64,000 nt of DNA from Alkalibacillus aidingensis (GCF_014595945.1 NZ_JABXWU010000004.1:125572-189571), one strand, 5' to 3'. Counted from the first letter of the stretch, positions 1 through 10,177 are shown. Numbers and translations are program-made. The notes: a model not told the origin generated them from the letters alone.

Positions 1-486
1 ATGTTAACAGCCAAATCATCAGAAGATGATCTCATCAATGGAATAGTTATTGGGGCAGATGACTATATAACCAAACCGTTTAGTCCCAGGGAAGTCATCA
101 TAAGAGTAAAGGCAATTCTACGAAGGGTTAATAAACTAGCCCAACGAAATGAGTTATCGTTTAATAATGGAAACTTAAAAGCAGACCTTATTAAAAAGGA
201 GGTAGAATTAGGTGGTCAACTACTATCACTAACTCCTATTGAATATAAACTGTTGGTTACCTTGGCAAGCTACCCGGGAAGAGTTTATAGTCGTTTGGAT
301 CTGCTAGAAAAGATTCAAGAGGATGGAGCTTTTTTTGAAGGGTATGAACGTAGTATTGATACACACATAAAAAACTTACGGAAAAAAGTAGAAAAGGATT
401 CTCGCCAACCAGAGTATATTTTGACTGTGTTTGGAATGGGTTATAAGTTTGGAGGTACACCTGATGCGGTTGACACTTCGTTTTAA
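1..486 (+). CDS. OmpR/PhoB-family response regulator, 5' end outside window
   Basis: C-terminal part of a two-component DNA-binding regulator. The first visible residues (MLTAKSSEDD) are the end of receiver strand beta-4, and the lysine of TKPF is the conserved receiver lysine. The phosphorylated aspartate and the true start therefore lie upstream of the window, and the ATG at base 1 is an internal codon. Residues about 70-155 form the winged-helix DNA-binding domain (LTPIEYKLL; SIDTHIKNLRKKVE; GMGYKF). It overlaps the following kinase gene by 23 bases, so the two are a coupled pair. The regulon is unknown; the adjacent copper ATPase is a candidate target by position only. Confidence 0.93.
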   Translation: MLTAKSSEDDLINGIVIGADDYITKPFSPREVIIRVKAILRRVNKLAQRNELSFNNGNLKADLIKKEVELGGQLLSLTPIEYKLLVTLASYPGRVYSRLDLLEKIQEDGAFFEGYERSIDTHIKNLRKKVEKDSRQPEYILTVFGMGYKFGGTPDAVDTSF

Positions 487-1834
487 GATTTTGATTTATC
501 TTTTAGTTGTATCACTTTGTGGTATTCTCCTAACTAGCTTCTCGATCTTATGGGGATTTGAGGGTCAGTTTAGTGAATATATACAGAAGAATAGAGAAGA
601 AAGTAGTAGATTGGTTGAAAGGGAGGCAATACAGTCTCACAGGGAAACGGGTGAAATTATTGATAACCAATTAATTAGCCTAATGCATCAACAGGCTATG
701 ACGGAAGACATATTTTATAAGGTTTATAATGTTGATGGTGAATTAATTGCTGATACAGCAAGAATGCTCGAAATGATGGATGGTATGGGTACGAATCCAG
801 AGGTTAATCAGAACAATGAATACGAAATTGTTTCATATAACCTCACACATGATAATCGTTCGATTGGTAATATGGAAGTTTACTATCCAAAAGAAATTAT
901 CGGTGAAGATATAGCGTTTTTAGAAACGATCAAAAATAATATTTACCTTGCAGTATTGGTTACAGTTATTTTAGCCATATTGTTTAGTTTGTTATTTTCA
1001 AAACGCTTAACTAGTGGGTTTCGAAGGTTATCAAAAGCTATTCAAGAGTTACAAGATCATAATTGGAGAACACGTGTAAATGTCGAGAAATTAACAAATG
1101 AAATGAGACCACTAGGGGGATCATTTAATCAGCTGGCTGAGTCCTTATCAAAAGAAGAAATGCTTAGAAGACAGTTTACGGCTGATTTTGCTCATGAGAT
1201 ACGCACACCACTCGCCACGCTAAGAAGTCAAATGGAAGCTTATCTTGATGGGGTATTCGAGCCATCGAGCAAAAGGTTACAACAAAGTCATGATGAATTA
1301 ATGCGGTTAGTACGTCTTGTGAATGAATTAGAAGAGTTAATAGCTGCTGAAAACCCCCAAATAAAACTCAATAAAAGCAAAATAGAAGTAGGCAATTTGT
1401 TACATTTAATGGAAGGGCAATTCGCTCTGGCTTTTAAGGAGAAAGGCGTTTTGTTGAACGTGGAAAAACCAAAGGAAGAATATTGGTTATATGCAGATCA
1501 AGATCGTGTTTTACAAGTGTTGACGAACATAATAAACAATGCTCTTCAGTATACTCCGGCTGGGAAAAAAGTATTTGTAAAGACAGTAGAATCTAACGAT
1601 TATGTTGGTTTTATTGTTCAAGATGAAGGGATTGGGATAAAAGAAGAGGATAGGCCATATTTGTTTGAGCGATTTTATAGAGGAGATAAATCTAGAGACA
1701 GAAAAACAGGAGGAATAGGAGTAGGGTTGTCTATCGTCAAGGCATTAATGGACGCTCACCGTGGAAGAATTCAAATAGATAGTCAATGGAATGAAGGAAC
1801 AGAGGTTTTAGTTCTTTTCCCAAAACGAACATGA
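464..1834 (+). CDS. Sensor histidine kinase (HAMP, HisKA, HATPase), partner of upstream regulator
   Basis: Membrane sensor kinase of 456 residues. The start is ATG 464, seven bases after GGAGGT (451-456); longer in-frame starts have no ribosome site. TM1 is near residues 8-30, an extracytoplasmic loop follows, and TM2 is near 159-181, with a HAMP region after it. The H-box is FAHEIRTPLA, with the phospho-acceptor at His244. The N-box (NIINNALQYTP), G1 (DEGIGI), F-box (LFERFYRGDKSR) and G2 (GIGVGLS) are all intact, so it should be active. The overall plan is BaeS-like. The ligand cannot be read from the sequence; the copper ATPase downstream hints at metal or envelope stress. Confidence 0.93.
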   Translation: MRLTLRFKILIYLLVVSLCGILLTSFSILWGFEGQFSEYIQKNREESSRLVEREAIQSHRETGEIIDNQLISLMHQQAMTEDIFYKVYNVDGELIADTARMLEMMDGMGTNPEVNQNNEYEIVSYNLTHDNRSIGNMEVYYPKEIIGEDIAFLETIKNNIYLAVLVTVILAILFSLLFSKRLTSGFRRLSKAIQELQDHNWRTRVNVEKLTNEMRPLGGSFNQLAESLSKEEMLRRQFTADFAHEIRTPLATLRSQMEAYLDGVFEPSSKRLQQSHDELMRLVRLVNELEELIAAENPQIKLNKSKIEVGNLLHLMEGQFALAFKEKGVLLNVEKPKEEYWLYADQDRVLQVLTNIINNALQYTPAGKKVFVKTVESNDYVGFIVQDEGIGIKEEDRPYLFERFYRGDKSRDRKTGGIGVGLSIVKALMDAHRGRIQIDSQWNEGTEVLVLFPKRT

Positions 1835-2073
1835 GACTCATGAAAATCAACCATGTTGATCCTGTTTAAGACTGAGTAGGAAAAAAGATAACAGATTATT
1901 CATTATTACGTAACACTTTCATGATAATTTGTGGATAATTCTTCTTTATAGTTATTTAATAGAAGATAGATTTAGAATATCAAAGGGGGATGTAAGGTTT
2001 GCTAAAATCACGTGATTGTACTTTCTAGGAAAAGACTTAGTAAATCCTCCCTAACATAAAAGGAGTGGTATTA

Positions 2074-4158
2074 ATGTCTAAACATGAAGATGAAAGACGA
2101 AATCATGATCATAGTCATGAACACCACAACCATGAACATCACCATAGTCATCACCATGTACACCATGAAAATCATAATCATCACGGTGGGAACAGCCAAA
2201 ATGGACATGATCATCATGACCACAGTGATATGGTAGAAGATTTTAAAAAACGTTTTTATATTTCTTTAATTATGACGATTCCAATTCTTGCTCTATCCCC
2301 AATGATTCAGGGGTTTTTGGGTGTTGATTGGCGCTTTACGGGTGATATGTATGTATTATTTACAATCTCATCAGTTGTATTTTTCTATGGTGGCTGGCCG
2401 TTTATAACGGGAGCAATCAATGAGCTAAAAAGAAAGAACCCAGGGATGATGACGCTGATAGCACTAGCTATCTCCATTGCTTACGGTTACAGTAGCTTAG
2501 TTGTCTTTGGTTGGGGTGGTAATCAACTTTTTTGGGAATTAGCAACGTTAGTCGACATTATGTTGTTAGGTCATTGGATAGAAATGCGTTCAGTGATGGG
2601 TGCTTCTAATGCATTGGAACAGCTTGTTAAACTCATGCCAAATGAAGCCCATCGATTAGATGACAATGACGAAGTACAAGATGTTCCATTGTCTGATTTA
2701 AAGAACAATGATCGTGTTCTTGTAAAACCAGGTGAAAAGATCCCGGTTGATGGCACAATTATTGATGGAAAATCGGCAATTGATGAATCGATGCTTACTG
2801 GGGAGTCTGTACCAGTAGAAAAGTTTAAAGGTGATGAAGTCATTGGTGGGGCAGTCAATAATGAGGGATCTCTTACAATACAAGTAGAAAAAACCGGTGA
2901 GGAATCGTATTTATCACAAGTTATCACACTAGTAAAAGAAGCGCAGGAATCAAAATCCAAGACACAAGATTTAACGAATCGGGCCGCAAAATGGTTATTC
3001 TACCTAGCATTGATCGCTGGTTTTGCTACTTTATTTATTTGGTTGATGTTAGGGTATCCACTTGACGTAGCTATTGAGCGAATGGTAACGGTAATGGTTA
3101 TTACATGTCCTCATGCGTTAGGTTTAGCAGCCCCTCTTGTCATAGCAGTTTCTACGTCAATTTCTGCTAAAAAGGGACTATTAATAAGAAACCGAGCAAA
3201 CTTTGAAGGTGCCCGTAAATTAAATGCTGTTGTTTTTGATAAAACTGGAACCTTAACTAAAGGAGAATTTGGAGTAACAGATATCGTAGCTAGTGGAGAG
3301 TATAATGAAGAACAAGTCATAAAATTAGCAGCTAGTCTCGAGCAAAATTCTGAGCATCCAATAGCAACCGGAATTGTGAAGGCAGCAAAAGATAAAGATA
3401 TTCCTTTGGATAACATAACAGACTTTGAATCTATAACAGGTAAGGGTATCCAAGGAAAAGTTGATGGTAAAAAAGTAAATGTTGTTAGTCCTGGTTATGT
3501 AAACAACAATAATTTAACGTATGATTTCCAGCTGTTTAATCAAATGTCCGAAGAAGGCAAAACGGTGGTGTTCGTCCTGCTTGAAGATGAGCTGGTTGGT
3601 ATGATTGCACTGGCAGATATGGTTCGTGAAACAGCTAAAGAGGCTATTACCACTTTAAAAGAAAATGGAATACACCCTATTATGTTGACAGGTGACAATA
3701 AAAAAGTGGCAAACTGGGTTGCCAAGCAACTGGGTATTGATGAAGTTTATGCAGAAGTTTTACCAGATGATAAAGCCAATCAAGTTAAGGTTATACAAGA
3801 AAATGGGTGGAAGGTTGCTATGACAGGTGATGGTGTCAATGATGCCCCTGCATTAGCAACAGCTGACTTAGGAATTGCCATTGGTGCAGGTACGGATGTA
3901 GCCATGGAGACAGCAGATGTTGTACTGGTAAAAAGTAATCCTAACGATGTGGTATCATTAATGGATCTGTCTAAAAAAACGTATCGTAAAATGGTGCAAA
4001 ACCTTTGGTGGGCAACAGGATACAACATTTTCGCAATTCCTTTAGCTGCAGGAATCTTTGCTCCAATCGGAATTGTATTAAGTCCAGCTATAGGAGCTAT
4101 ATTGATGAGTTTAAGCACAGTGATTGTTGCCATAAATGCAAAGTTGTTAAAAGAATAA
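2074..4158 (+). CDS. copB: Copper-translocating P-type ATPase, CPH (P1B-3, CopB) type
   Basis: Heavy-metal P1B ATPase of 694 residues. The start is ATG 2074 behind AAAAGGAG; a GTG nine bases earlier overlaps the ribosome site. The first ~55 residues are extremely rich in His, Asp and Glu and look like a cytosolic metal-binding tail; there is no CxxC domain. Catalytic motifs are present: TGES (242-245), the membrane metal site CPH (345-347) in place of CPC, the phosphorylated Asp389 in DKTGTLT, the His-Pro pair 428-429 (SEHPIA), and GDGVNDAP from 585. CPH pumps are known to export Cu(I) or Cu(II). It may answer to the upstream two-component system. Confidence 0.92.
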   Translation: MSKHEDERRNHDHSHEHHNHEHHHSHHHVHHENHNHHGGNSQNGHDHHDHSDMVEDFKKRFYISLIMTIPILALSPMIQGFLGVDWRFTGDMYVLFTISSVVFFYGGWPFITGAINELKRKNPGMMTLIALAISIAYGYSSLVVFGWGGNQLFWELATLVDIMLLGHWIEMRSVMGASNALEQLVKLMPNEAHRLDDNDEVQDVPLSDLKNNDRVLVKPGEKIPVDGTIIDGKSAIDESMLTGESVPVEKFKGDEVIGGAVNNEGSLTIQVEKTGEESYLSQVITLVKEAQESKSKTQDLTNRAAKWLFYLALIAGFATLFIWLMLGYPLDVAIERMVTVMVITCPHALGLAAPLVIAVSTSISAKKGLLIRNRANFEGARKLNAVVFDKTGTLTKGEFGVTDIVASGEYNEEQVIKLAASLEQNSEHPIATGIVKAAKDKDIPLDNITDFESITGKGIQGKVDGKKVNVVSPGYVNNNNLTYDFQLFNQMSEEGKTVVFVLLEDELVGMIALADMVRETAKEAITTLKENGIHPIMLTGDNKKVANWVAKQLGIDEVYAEVLPDDKANQVKVIQENGWKVAMTGDGVNDAPALATADLGIAIGAGTDVAMETADVVLVKSNPNDVVSLMDLSKKTYRKMVQNLWWATGYNIFAIPLAAGIFAPIGIVLSPAIGAILMSLSTVIVAINAKLLKE

Positions 4159-4209
4159 AGTTATATAAGCTTTTAAAGCTTTACTGAAAGAAGGCAAATG
4201 AAAGTTAAA

Positions 4210-4242
4210 CAAGAGCTTTGTACCAAATATCCAAAGCTCTTG
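4210..4242 (+). terminator. Hairpin after copB
   Basis: An 11-bp inverted repeat (CAAGAGCTTTG at 4210-4220, CAAAGCTCTTG at 4232-4242) lies 50 bases after the ATPase stop. Only a short T-rich stretch (TGTTTGGT) follows, so termination may be weak. Confidence 0.5.
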
Positions 4243-4248
4243 TTTGGT

Positions 4249-4290
4249 AAAACCCAGTTAGGAGACTGTTTTATTAGTCATCTAACTGGG
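4249..4290 (-). terminator. Hairpin after the leftward small membrane-anchored gene
   Basis: CCCAGTTAG (4253-4261) pairs with CTAACTGGG (4282-4290). An inner GACT/AGTC pair extends the stem. Read leftward it is followed by TTTT, which suits the gene ending at 4321. Confidence 0.5.
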
Positions 4291-4320
4291 CTATCAATCA
4301 TACTATACTATTTGATCTTT

Positions 4321-4740
4321 TTAAGTTTCTGTTAACTGAACAACTATCTTTCCTTCTTGATTTTTCGATAGATGAATAGTTTCACCAGGACTTAAACAAC
4401 GATTATTTTGCATATTGTGTGGATTTTTAATCTTTAATTCCTTTTGATTCTCAAGTTCTATTTCGTTATGGCACCGACTTATTCCTTCCTCATCAGCTTC
4501 GCAATCAGTATCTGAAAGTACAGTGCCCTTAACTTCTCCTTCAAAGCTTCCTTCTAATAAATTAACTACATAAGTACCATCAGCACCATTTTCCTGTAGA
4601 TCTAAACCTTCTTCAACTTCTTCTTGGGATAAGCCAACATCTTTGATATCGCTATTTGAATTATTGGGATCTTCTATTAATATAAAAAGTGCTAATGCGA
4701 TAATCAATATGGTTCCTATGCCAATTCCTATTTTACGCAT
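4321..4740 (-). CDS. Membrane-anchored extracytoplasmic protein of unknown function
   Basis: I do not recognise this 139-residue protein. It starts with a short basic stretch and one hydrophobic segment (about residues 3-22), with no lipobox cysteine, so it is probably an anchored protein facing outward. The rest is acidic (Glu/Asp-rich), as in proteins of salt-adapted bacilli. Three cysteines (SDTDCEADEEGISRCHNE and NNRCLSPG) sit in a compact region that may be a small beta fold; LSPGETIHL resembles an edge strand. The start ATG follows AAAGGGG. It is monocistronic between copB and the GGDEF-EAL gene, both pointing away or ending nearby, so context gives no role. Confidence 0.75.
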   Translation of the reverse strand: MRKIGIGIGTILIIALALFILIEDPNNSNSDIKDVGLSQEEVEEGLDLQENGADGTYVVNLLEGSFEGEVKGTVLSDTDCEADEEGISRCHNEIELENQKELKIKNPHNMQNNRCLSPGETIHLSKNQEGKIVVQLTET

Positions 4741-4880
4741 ACAATAATCCCCTTTTCTTTAATTTCTAACATTACTATGAATCAATTTTTTGCAATACTT
4801 GTGCATTTTTCTTGAAAGATTGGTGTCTAACTTATGAGATAAAATTATTGTCATTTGTCCTTGGTCATAATTTTAGACTA

Positions 4881-6509
4881 TTAAGTAAATGAATAAGTCT
4901 CTTCCTGGTTGACATAATTCATAAAACTTGTCACTAAATCAGAGGTAAGGGGTTTGCTGAAATAGTAGCCTTGAACCATATCGCATGATGATTCTCTTAG
5001 TAAATTGAGTTGATTGAGTGTTTCGACACCTTCGACGATCACCTTTAGGTCAAGGTCATGGGCTAAAGTCGCAATGGCATTGGTTAGTGCCTTGCTGCTT
5101 GGATCGGTCTCGATATCATTGATGAACGACCGATCTATTTTTAAGTGATCTACAGGAAAATTTCTTAAGTAATTTAAGGAGGAGTATCCCGTACCAAAAT
5201 CATCAATTGAAATACGAACACCTAGTTCTCTTAGTGTATGGAGAGTTGAAACCGCAGATTCCACATCATGCATGACCATATTTTCTGTTATTTCAAGTTC
5301 GAGTAGGCTTGGGTCGACATTAGTTCTAATCAAGGTATCCGTCAGTTTATCTACCATGCCTTTTTGAAGAAATTGTTGGGCAGATAAGTTGACGGCAACT
5401 TTTATAGCTGGGTATCCTGCTTGTTCCCATTCTTTTATTTTTTCACAAGCAGTTTGAATGACCCAATCACCAATAGGAGTGATCAGCCCCGTTTCTTCTG
5501 CAATTGGAATAAATTCTGATGGTGGAATAATGCCTAAATCGGGATGGTTCCAGCGAATCAGCGCCTCAAAGGTATTTACTTGGTTACTATTAAGGTCGAG
5601 TTGTGGCTGATAGACTAAGTAAAATTCCTCTCTTGATAAGGCCATTCTAAGATTGTTTTCGATTAGTAGTCGTTCGAATGCACCGGCATTGATTTCGACT
5701 TCAGCTTTTTCGATTTGGTTTTTACCTTTTCGCTTGGCGCGATACATTGCCGAGTCAGCGTTTGAAATTAATGTTTCTAAATCATCGCCATCAAATGGAT
5801 AAAGACTGATCCCGATACTAGTCGTAATATGAATCTCTGTCTCTTTTAAATGAAATGGGTGATTAAAAGAAGTGATTATTTGTTTGGCAATATTTTCTGC
5901 ATCCTTTTCCGAGTTGATATTCCGTAGTAGGCAAACAAATTCATCCCCACCCGTTCTGGCTATGATGTCCTGTGAGCGAATACTTCTTTTTATTCGTTCG
6001 GTGACTTGGAGCAATAAGGAATCACCAGATGAATGACCGAGCGTATCATTAACAAATTTAAACCGATCCAAGTCCAAAAACAATACTGCAAATACTTGAT
6101 CTTGGAGTTTTGAATCGGATAATGCTTGTTGAAGCTGTTGTTCAAAAGACCGTCGATTCGGAAGCTTGGTTAGTGTATCGATATCACCTGGGTTAGGACA
6201 AATAAATATTGCCGTTTCCAAGAACATTCCCTCATCGTCATAAATCGGTGTGATCACCACCCATTGTGTTGATATCCCATGATTTTTATGTCGAAGTTGA
6301 CATTCACCCTCCCAAGGTTCCTCAAGTGTGATTGGACAATTAAAATGATCATTTGTATGTGAACCAAGCACCTCATTAATGCTAGTTCCGGTAAGCTCTT
6401 GAAAAACCGAATTCACGTAGGTGATTTTACCGTTAAGGTCAGTAATTAACATACTGACAGAGAGCTGTTCGAACCCTTGCTCACAAATATGTTGAAACTG
6501 ATTATTCAT
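4881..6509 (-). CDS. PAS-GGDEF-EAL cyclic-di-GMP signalling protein
   Basis: A 542-residue cytosolic protein; ATG 6509 was chosen because AAAGGAGG lies just before it, while the longer frame has no site. The N-terminus is a PAS domain (about 10-120; [18 protein letters not shown]). GGDEF (187-191) is intact and preceded by typical sequence ([18 protein letters not shown]). The EAL domain starts at Glu315 and keeps [34 protein letters not shown] and EGVET, so phosphodiesterase activity is expected. Cyclase activity is also possible. No membrane segment is visible, so the signal is probably cytosolic. The neighbouring V4R-like and globin genes suggest a gas or redox signalling block, which is inference. 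Confidence 0.93.
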   Translation of the reverse strand: MNNQFQHICEQGFEQLSVSMLITDLNGKITYVNSVFQELTGTSINEVLGSHTNDHFNCPITLEEPWEGECQLRHKNHGISTQWVVITPIYDDEGMFLETAIFICPNPGDIDTLTKLPNRRSFEQQLQQALSDSKLQDQVFAVLFLDLDRFKFVNDTLGHSSGDSLLLQVTERIKRSIRSQDIIARTGGDEFVCLLRNINSEKDAENIAKQIITSFNHPFHLKETEIHITTSIGISLYPFDGDDLETLISNADSAMYRAKRKGKNQIEKAEVEINAGAFERLLIENNLRMALSREEFYLVYQPQLDLNSNQVNTFEALIRWNHPDLGIIPPSEFIPIAEETGLITPIGDWVIQTACEKIKEWEQAGYPAIKVAVNLSAQQFLQKGMVDKLTDTLIRTNVDPSLLELEITENMVMHDVESAVSTLHTLRELGVRISIDDFGTGYSSLNYLRNFPVDHLKIDRSFINDIETDPSSKALTNAIATLAHDLDLKVIVEGVETLNQLNLLRESSCDMVQGYYFSKPLTSDLVTSFMNYVNQEETYSFT

Positions 6510-6629
6510 CACGATTCCTCCTTTATCCAAAGCATAATTTAAGTGGATGATTATGTACTTGATTTGTGTCAATGTTCTCCGTCCTTTTCTTTGAAATAAT
6601 GGGATTAACTATTAATGGGGGTGTGAGCG

Positions 6630-7082
6630 ATGAATTTATTTTCATTTGACGATATGAAGGAGATTAAAAGAGACACGTTAGGTGATATGGTTCCATTAGA
6701 ACTATTTAGGTCAGTAAGGCTTATTGGGATGTATCAAGGGTTACCCATGAAAGGTAAGAACACTACCATAACCGTAGGGAGAAAAATTGGAGAGAGTATT
6801 CCAGTGAACTCTTTAGAAGAAACGTTGAAGGTGTTTGAAGAAATGAAAATCGGAATTCCTAAGATTATTGATCAAACTGATGATCAAGAGGTTCATATCT
6901 CCATTGAAGACTGTTTTTGTGAAGGGTTACCAGTTCATGAAGGGAATATGGTCTGTGACTTAGAAGGGGCAATCTTGGAAGGTGCCCTATCAACTGTCTA
7001 TGATGGGAAAATTAATATTAGAGAAGTTAAGTGTAATGTCAATGGTGATGAAAAATGCGAGTATAAAATTAACTTTTCATAG
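6630..7082 (+). CDS. V4R-like (4-vinyl reductase fold) small-molecule-binding domain protein
   Basis: A single-domain protein of 150 residues starting at ATG 6630 behind GGGGGTG. The C-terminal half carries the signature I associate with V4R domains: EDCFCEGLP, then CDLEGAILEGAL, then REVKCNVNGDEKCEYKI. Five cysteines fall in these motifs, and V4R domains are known to bind heme, haem-like or phenolic ligands in several regulators. No DNA-binding or enzymatic domain is attached, so it may be a stand-alone sensor. It lies between a c-di-GMP protein and a globin chemoreceptor. The ligand is unknown, and the family call rests on motif memory. Confidence 0.68.
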   Translation: MNLFSFDDMKEIKRDTLGDMVPLELFRSVRLIGMYQGLPMKGKNTTITVGRKIGESIPVNSLEETLKVFEEMKIGIPKIIDQTDDQEVHISIEDCFCEGLPVHEGNMVCDLEGAILEGALSTVYDGKINIREVKCNVNGDEKCEYKINFS

Positions 7083-7089
7083 ATTTAAG

Positions 7090-7128
7090 AAACACCTCTC
7101 CCAGATTCGTTCTAGGAGAGGTGTTTTT
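7090..7128. terminator. Bidirectional terminator between V4R-like and HemAT-like genes
   Basis: AAACACCTCTCC (7090-7101) and GGAGAGGTGTTT (7115-7126) form a 12-bp stem with T-runs available on both sides. The stop codon of the leftward chemoreceptor lies in the tail. Confidence 0.9.
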
Positions 7129-8668
7129 ACGTATTGTACCATTGCTTGGTTAGGCTGTTTTCTACGTCTTGAATGAGTCGAATGAGCGTGGTTAAGACGT
7201 TATCGATTTGTGTTAAATCGACTTTAGATGCATCATGATGGATTAAGTTATTAGCCTCAGTTATTAATTGTTGATACGTTTTTAAGTGTGAATCTAATTC
7301 GATAAATGAATCAAGAGAATTAATCTGACCGTCTGATTTAAGCTCTTGATACCAATGACTATGATCATTTAAGACTTGTTCATTTGCTAGGTCTTCGTAA
7401 CCGAGCATCTTATTGTAAATGAACCATTTCTTATTTTTAAGTTCAGTTTGTGCGACACGAAGCTTTTGAGCAGGGGTTAGTTCTGGGATGACCTCAATTG
7501 TCTGGTGTCTAAGTTCATCGACTTCTAAGCTAACTTGGTAAATCGATTGTCCTGTTAAGTTCCCTTGTTTTTTGATATCTTCAGTATGCTGGTGGACATT
7601 GGTAATGCGATCAGTAATCTCATGAGTTGCAGCTGATTGTTGTTCTGCGATCGCTGCTATATTACTAGTTGCACTACTTACTTCATCGACTTGAACCATA
7701 ATATCATCAAGGGTTGTGATCGCTTCTTTCGTTTGAGTTACCCGACCGTGGATTTGGTTAGACATTTGATCTACTTCATCTCCGACTGATTCGGCTTCAT
7801 TTTGAATGCCGATAATCGTGCTAGAGATTTTTTCGACAGATTGCTGGGTTTGCTCGGCTAAGTTTCTAACCTCATCAGCAACGACTGCAAATCCTTTTCC
7901 ACTTTCTCCTGCACGTGCAGCTTCAATGGAAGCATTTAAGGCTAATAGGTTCGTGTCGCTGGCAATATTTTTTATAAAATCGACGACTTGGGATATATCG
8001 TTTACTTCTTTAACGAGTTGGTCAATTTTATCCTTCGTATTGGTGAAGTCGTCTGCCATCGTAAGGAGACTATTAAGTGACGTTTCGATCACTTCTTGGC
8101 CTTTTCTTGCTTCTGTTACCATTTGTTCACTGCTTTCGGATACAGATACGGCATTGTTCGCTACTTCTTCCACTGAAGCACTCAGTTCTTGTGAAGAGGC
8201 ACTGACATTTTCGGTTTCATGTGTCGTGTTTTCAACATCTTCCATTAATCCTTTGACTTGGTCAGCGCTGGTGACATACTCCATCACGGTGCTAATACTT
8301 TGAACCATCTGGTAATCATGTGCTTCTTGATAAGCACTTAAAACAATTAAACTATCAAATGTAATAATTCGATTAAGTGCTACGAGAATCTTGGACAGTT
8401 CATTAGGTGATTTATGAAATTTTGCAGCGATAAACGGAATGATATATTCATAAACACGTGTGTAAGAGCCAATAAACCATTCGTCTGTTAGGTGGATCTT
8501 GTTGTGAATCTGCCCGATCTTTTTACGATACTCGATGTATTCTTCATCCAAGGTCGGTTTAGTTAGTTGCTTGTAATACTTAATAATCGCAGTAGTATAA
8601 CGTTCTTTGTTGGAATACTTATGAAATATATCTTTGATCGTTGGTATATCCATGATCATTTCTAACAT
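7127..8668 (-). CDS. hemAT: HemAT-like globin-coupled chemoreceptor with C-terminal CZB-like extension
   Basis: Soluble methyl-accepting protein, 513 residues, for aerotaxis-type signalling through CheA/CheW. The start ATG follows GAAGGAAGG. Residues 1-140 match a sensor globin, and His55 in [10 protein letters not shown] aligns with the proximal heme histidine of B. subtilis HemAT (His123). The globin begins late: helices A and B, including the B-helix tyrosine, appear absent. Residues ~145-400 form a coiled-coil MCP domain with the hairpin tip motif ([34 protein letters not shown], cited in part). Residues ~400-513 resemble a chemoreceptor zinc-binding (CZB) domain, but the canonical Cys ligand is missing. 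There are no transmembrane segments. Confidence 0.88.
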   Translation of the reverse strand: MLEMIMDIPTIKDIFHKYSNKERYTTAIIKYYKQLTKPTLDEEYIEYRKKIGQIHNKIHLTDEWFIGSYTRVYEYIIPFIAAKFHKSPNELSKILVALNRIITFDSLIVLSAYQEAHDYQMVQSISTVMEYVTSADQVKGLMEDVENTTHETENVSASSQELSASVEEVANNAVSVSESSEQMVTEARKGQEVIETSLNSLLTMADDFTNTKDKIDQLVKEVNDISQVVDFIKNIASDTNLLALNASIEAARAGESGKGFAVVADEVRNLAEQTQQSVEKISSTIIGIQNEAESVGDEVDQMSNQIHGRVTQTKEAITTLDDIMVQVDEVSSATSNIAAIAEQQSAATHEITDRITNVHQHTEDIKKQGNLTGQSIYQVSLEVDELRHQTIEVIPELTPAQKLRVAQTELKNKKWFIYNKMLGYEDLANEQVLNDHSHWYQELKSDGQINSLDSFIELDSHLKTYQQLITEANNLIHHDASKVDLTQIDNVLTTLIRLIQDVENSLTKQWYNT

Positions 8669-8900
8669 AACTATAACCTTCCTTCTTCATCTTCTTGTTA
8701 ATAGGTTAGTTCAAACTCTAGAGTCATTTCATTGATTTATATCAATTGTTAGATATGTTAAACGTCATTTATAATTTAAAAATCATTTAGTGAAGGAAGT
8801 GGAAATGTTTTCACACTTGTTTAAATAGAGGTTTATATGTTCATCATGGTAATGATTCAATTATAATAGAATGAGGATATCATTATAGGAGGGCTCAGAC

Positions 8901-9605
8901 ATGCGAGTCATAAAAACCTTAGTATTAGTTGGAGCGATTATTTTCACAATTAATGTCGTCCCATTTAATCAACTAACAAGTAGCCAAGTAGAAGGTCAAC
9001 ATGAGGATGAAAGCCAATTAAATAGTGGATTAGTTGATGACTTCATGGAACGTATGTCTGAAGTTGATTTAACCCATATGGTAAGTTATGCGATTAATAC
9101 TTTTGATCAAATTGCCGTCACATTTTCACAAATGAATGAAAGTGAATCTGAATCAGCACCGGTGACTCAATCAGAAGACCCAAGCAAAGTAGAGTCAGAG
9201 GTAGAGGTTTCAGATTTTGACGCTCTTGAGTTTGAGGAGCAGGTCCATACATTAGTGAATGAAGAGCGTGACAAAGAAGGGTTATCTCCGTTAGATTTTT
9301 CAGATGAAATTAGTGTTGTAGCGCGTGAGAAATCGAATGATATGGCAGCTAATGATTATTTCGACCACCAGTCTCCGACATACGGCTCACCTTTTGAGAT
9401 GATGGATCACTATGGTCTTGAGTATCGAGCTGCTGGTGAAAATATTGCCATGGGACAACGCTCACCAGAACAAGTAATGGATGGCTGGATGAATAGCGAA
9501 GGACATCGAGAAAATATATTAAATGACACGTTCACACATATTGGTGTTGGTTTTGTTCAAGAGGGTTATCAGACTTACTGGACGCAAATGTTTGTTGGAA
9601 AATAA
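8901..9605 (+). CDS. Secreted CAP/SCP-domain protein (YkwD-like)
   Basis: A 234-residue exported protein. ATG 8901 follows AGGAGGG. The N-terminus (MRVIKTLVLVGAIIFTI) is a signal peptide or anchor, then comes a Ser/Glu-rich acidic linker to about residue 110. The CAP domain occupies ~113-233: VNEERDKEGLSPL, the cavity histidine in DYFDHQSP, GENIAMG and HRENIL are all present. This is the usual set for bacterial CAP proteins of the YkwD group, whose biochemical function is not settled. The gene stands alone between terminators. The long acidic linker fits a wall-facing location. Confidence 0.9.
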   Translation: MRVIKTLVLVGAIIFTINVVPFNQLTSSQVEGQHEDESQLNSGLVDDFMERMSEVDLTHMVSYAINTFDQIAVTFSQMNESESESAPVTQSEDPSKVESEVEVSDFDALEFEEQVHTLVNEERDKEGLSPLDFSDEISVVAREKSNDMAANDYFDHQSPTYGSPFEMMDHYGLEYRAAGENIAMGQRSPEQVMDGWMNSEGHRENILNDTFTHIGVGFVQEGYQTYWTQMFVGK

Positions 9606-9643
9606 CACCCACAAGATTTTTTGAAATTTGTGGGTGTTTCTTT
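9604..9643 (+). terminator. Terminator of CAP-protein gene
   Basis: AACACCCACAA (9604-9614) pairs with TTGTGGGTGTT (9628-9638), followed by TCTTT. It overlaps the stop codon by two bases. Confidence 0.85.
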
Positions 9644-9649
9644 AAACTC

Positions 9650-10177
9650 TTAAGAAGATTTCGTAGATAAGATCCAGTCAACCGCTTCTGGTAGGCTATT
9701 AAAGGATTGGTGGGCTAGTGGTGACTCATCATCCACCATGAGGCTTGTCACACCCGCTGCATTGCCAGCTTCTAAATCAACTTCTCGGTCTCCAATCATA
9801 TAACTTTGATTTGGATCAATATCATAGCGATCGATTAAGTCAAGAATCATACCAGGCTTGGGTTTGCGACACTCACAGCCTTCATGGGGCTTATGAATAC
9901 AAGCTTTAACTTCTTTAATGGTCGCCCCTGCCTCTTTAATTTCTTCGGTCATTTTCTTATGGATTTCATCTAACATTTCTTTGGTCATATAACCAAGACC
10001 AACCCCACCTTGATTGGTTACAACAAATAAATCATAACCAGCATGATCTAATTTTGCCATAGCTTGTTTGGAGCTTTCTAAAAAGTGGAAGTCCTCAGGT
10101 TTATTGACAAAGCGAACTCGCTCCGATTTTACTTCATTAATAACGCCATCACGGTCCAGAAATACAGCTTTATTCAT
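9650..10177 (-). CDS. HAD-IIIA phosphatase, GmhB-like (heptose bisphosphate/histidinol phosphatase family)
   Basis: A 175-residue cytosolic phosphatase. HAD motif I is FLDRDGVIN with the nucleophile Asp9, motif II is VVTNQGG, motif III is the Lys of CRKPKPGM, and motif IV is IGDREVD. The zinc loop CIHKPHEGCEC matches the Cys-x-His ... Cys-x-Cys of GmhB. GmhB removes the 7-phosphate from D-glycero-D-manno-heptose 1,7-bisphosphate, but a Gram-positive host makes the substrate uncertain. It overlaps the upstream membrane-protein gene by 8 bases and is third in an operon of otherwise unknown genes. Confidence 0.88.
   Translation of the reverse strand: MNKAVFLDRDGVINEVKSERVRFVNKPEDFHFLESSKQAMAKLDHAGYDLFVVTNQGGVGLGYMTKEMLDEIHKKMTEEIKEAGATIKEVKACIHKPHEGCECRKPKPGMILDLIDRYDIDPNQSYMIGDREVDLEAGNAAGVTSLMVDDESPLAHQSFNSLPEAVDWILSTKSS

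Noticed and set aside
4005..4187. 60-residue forward ORF at the end of the copper ATPase gene
   Set aside because: Out-of-frame shadow inside a strongly supported gene.
8863..8868. TATAAT as promoter of the CAP-protein gene
   Set aside because: A good -10 hexamer, but no acceptable -35 box at 16-18 bases; not listed as a promoter.
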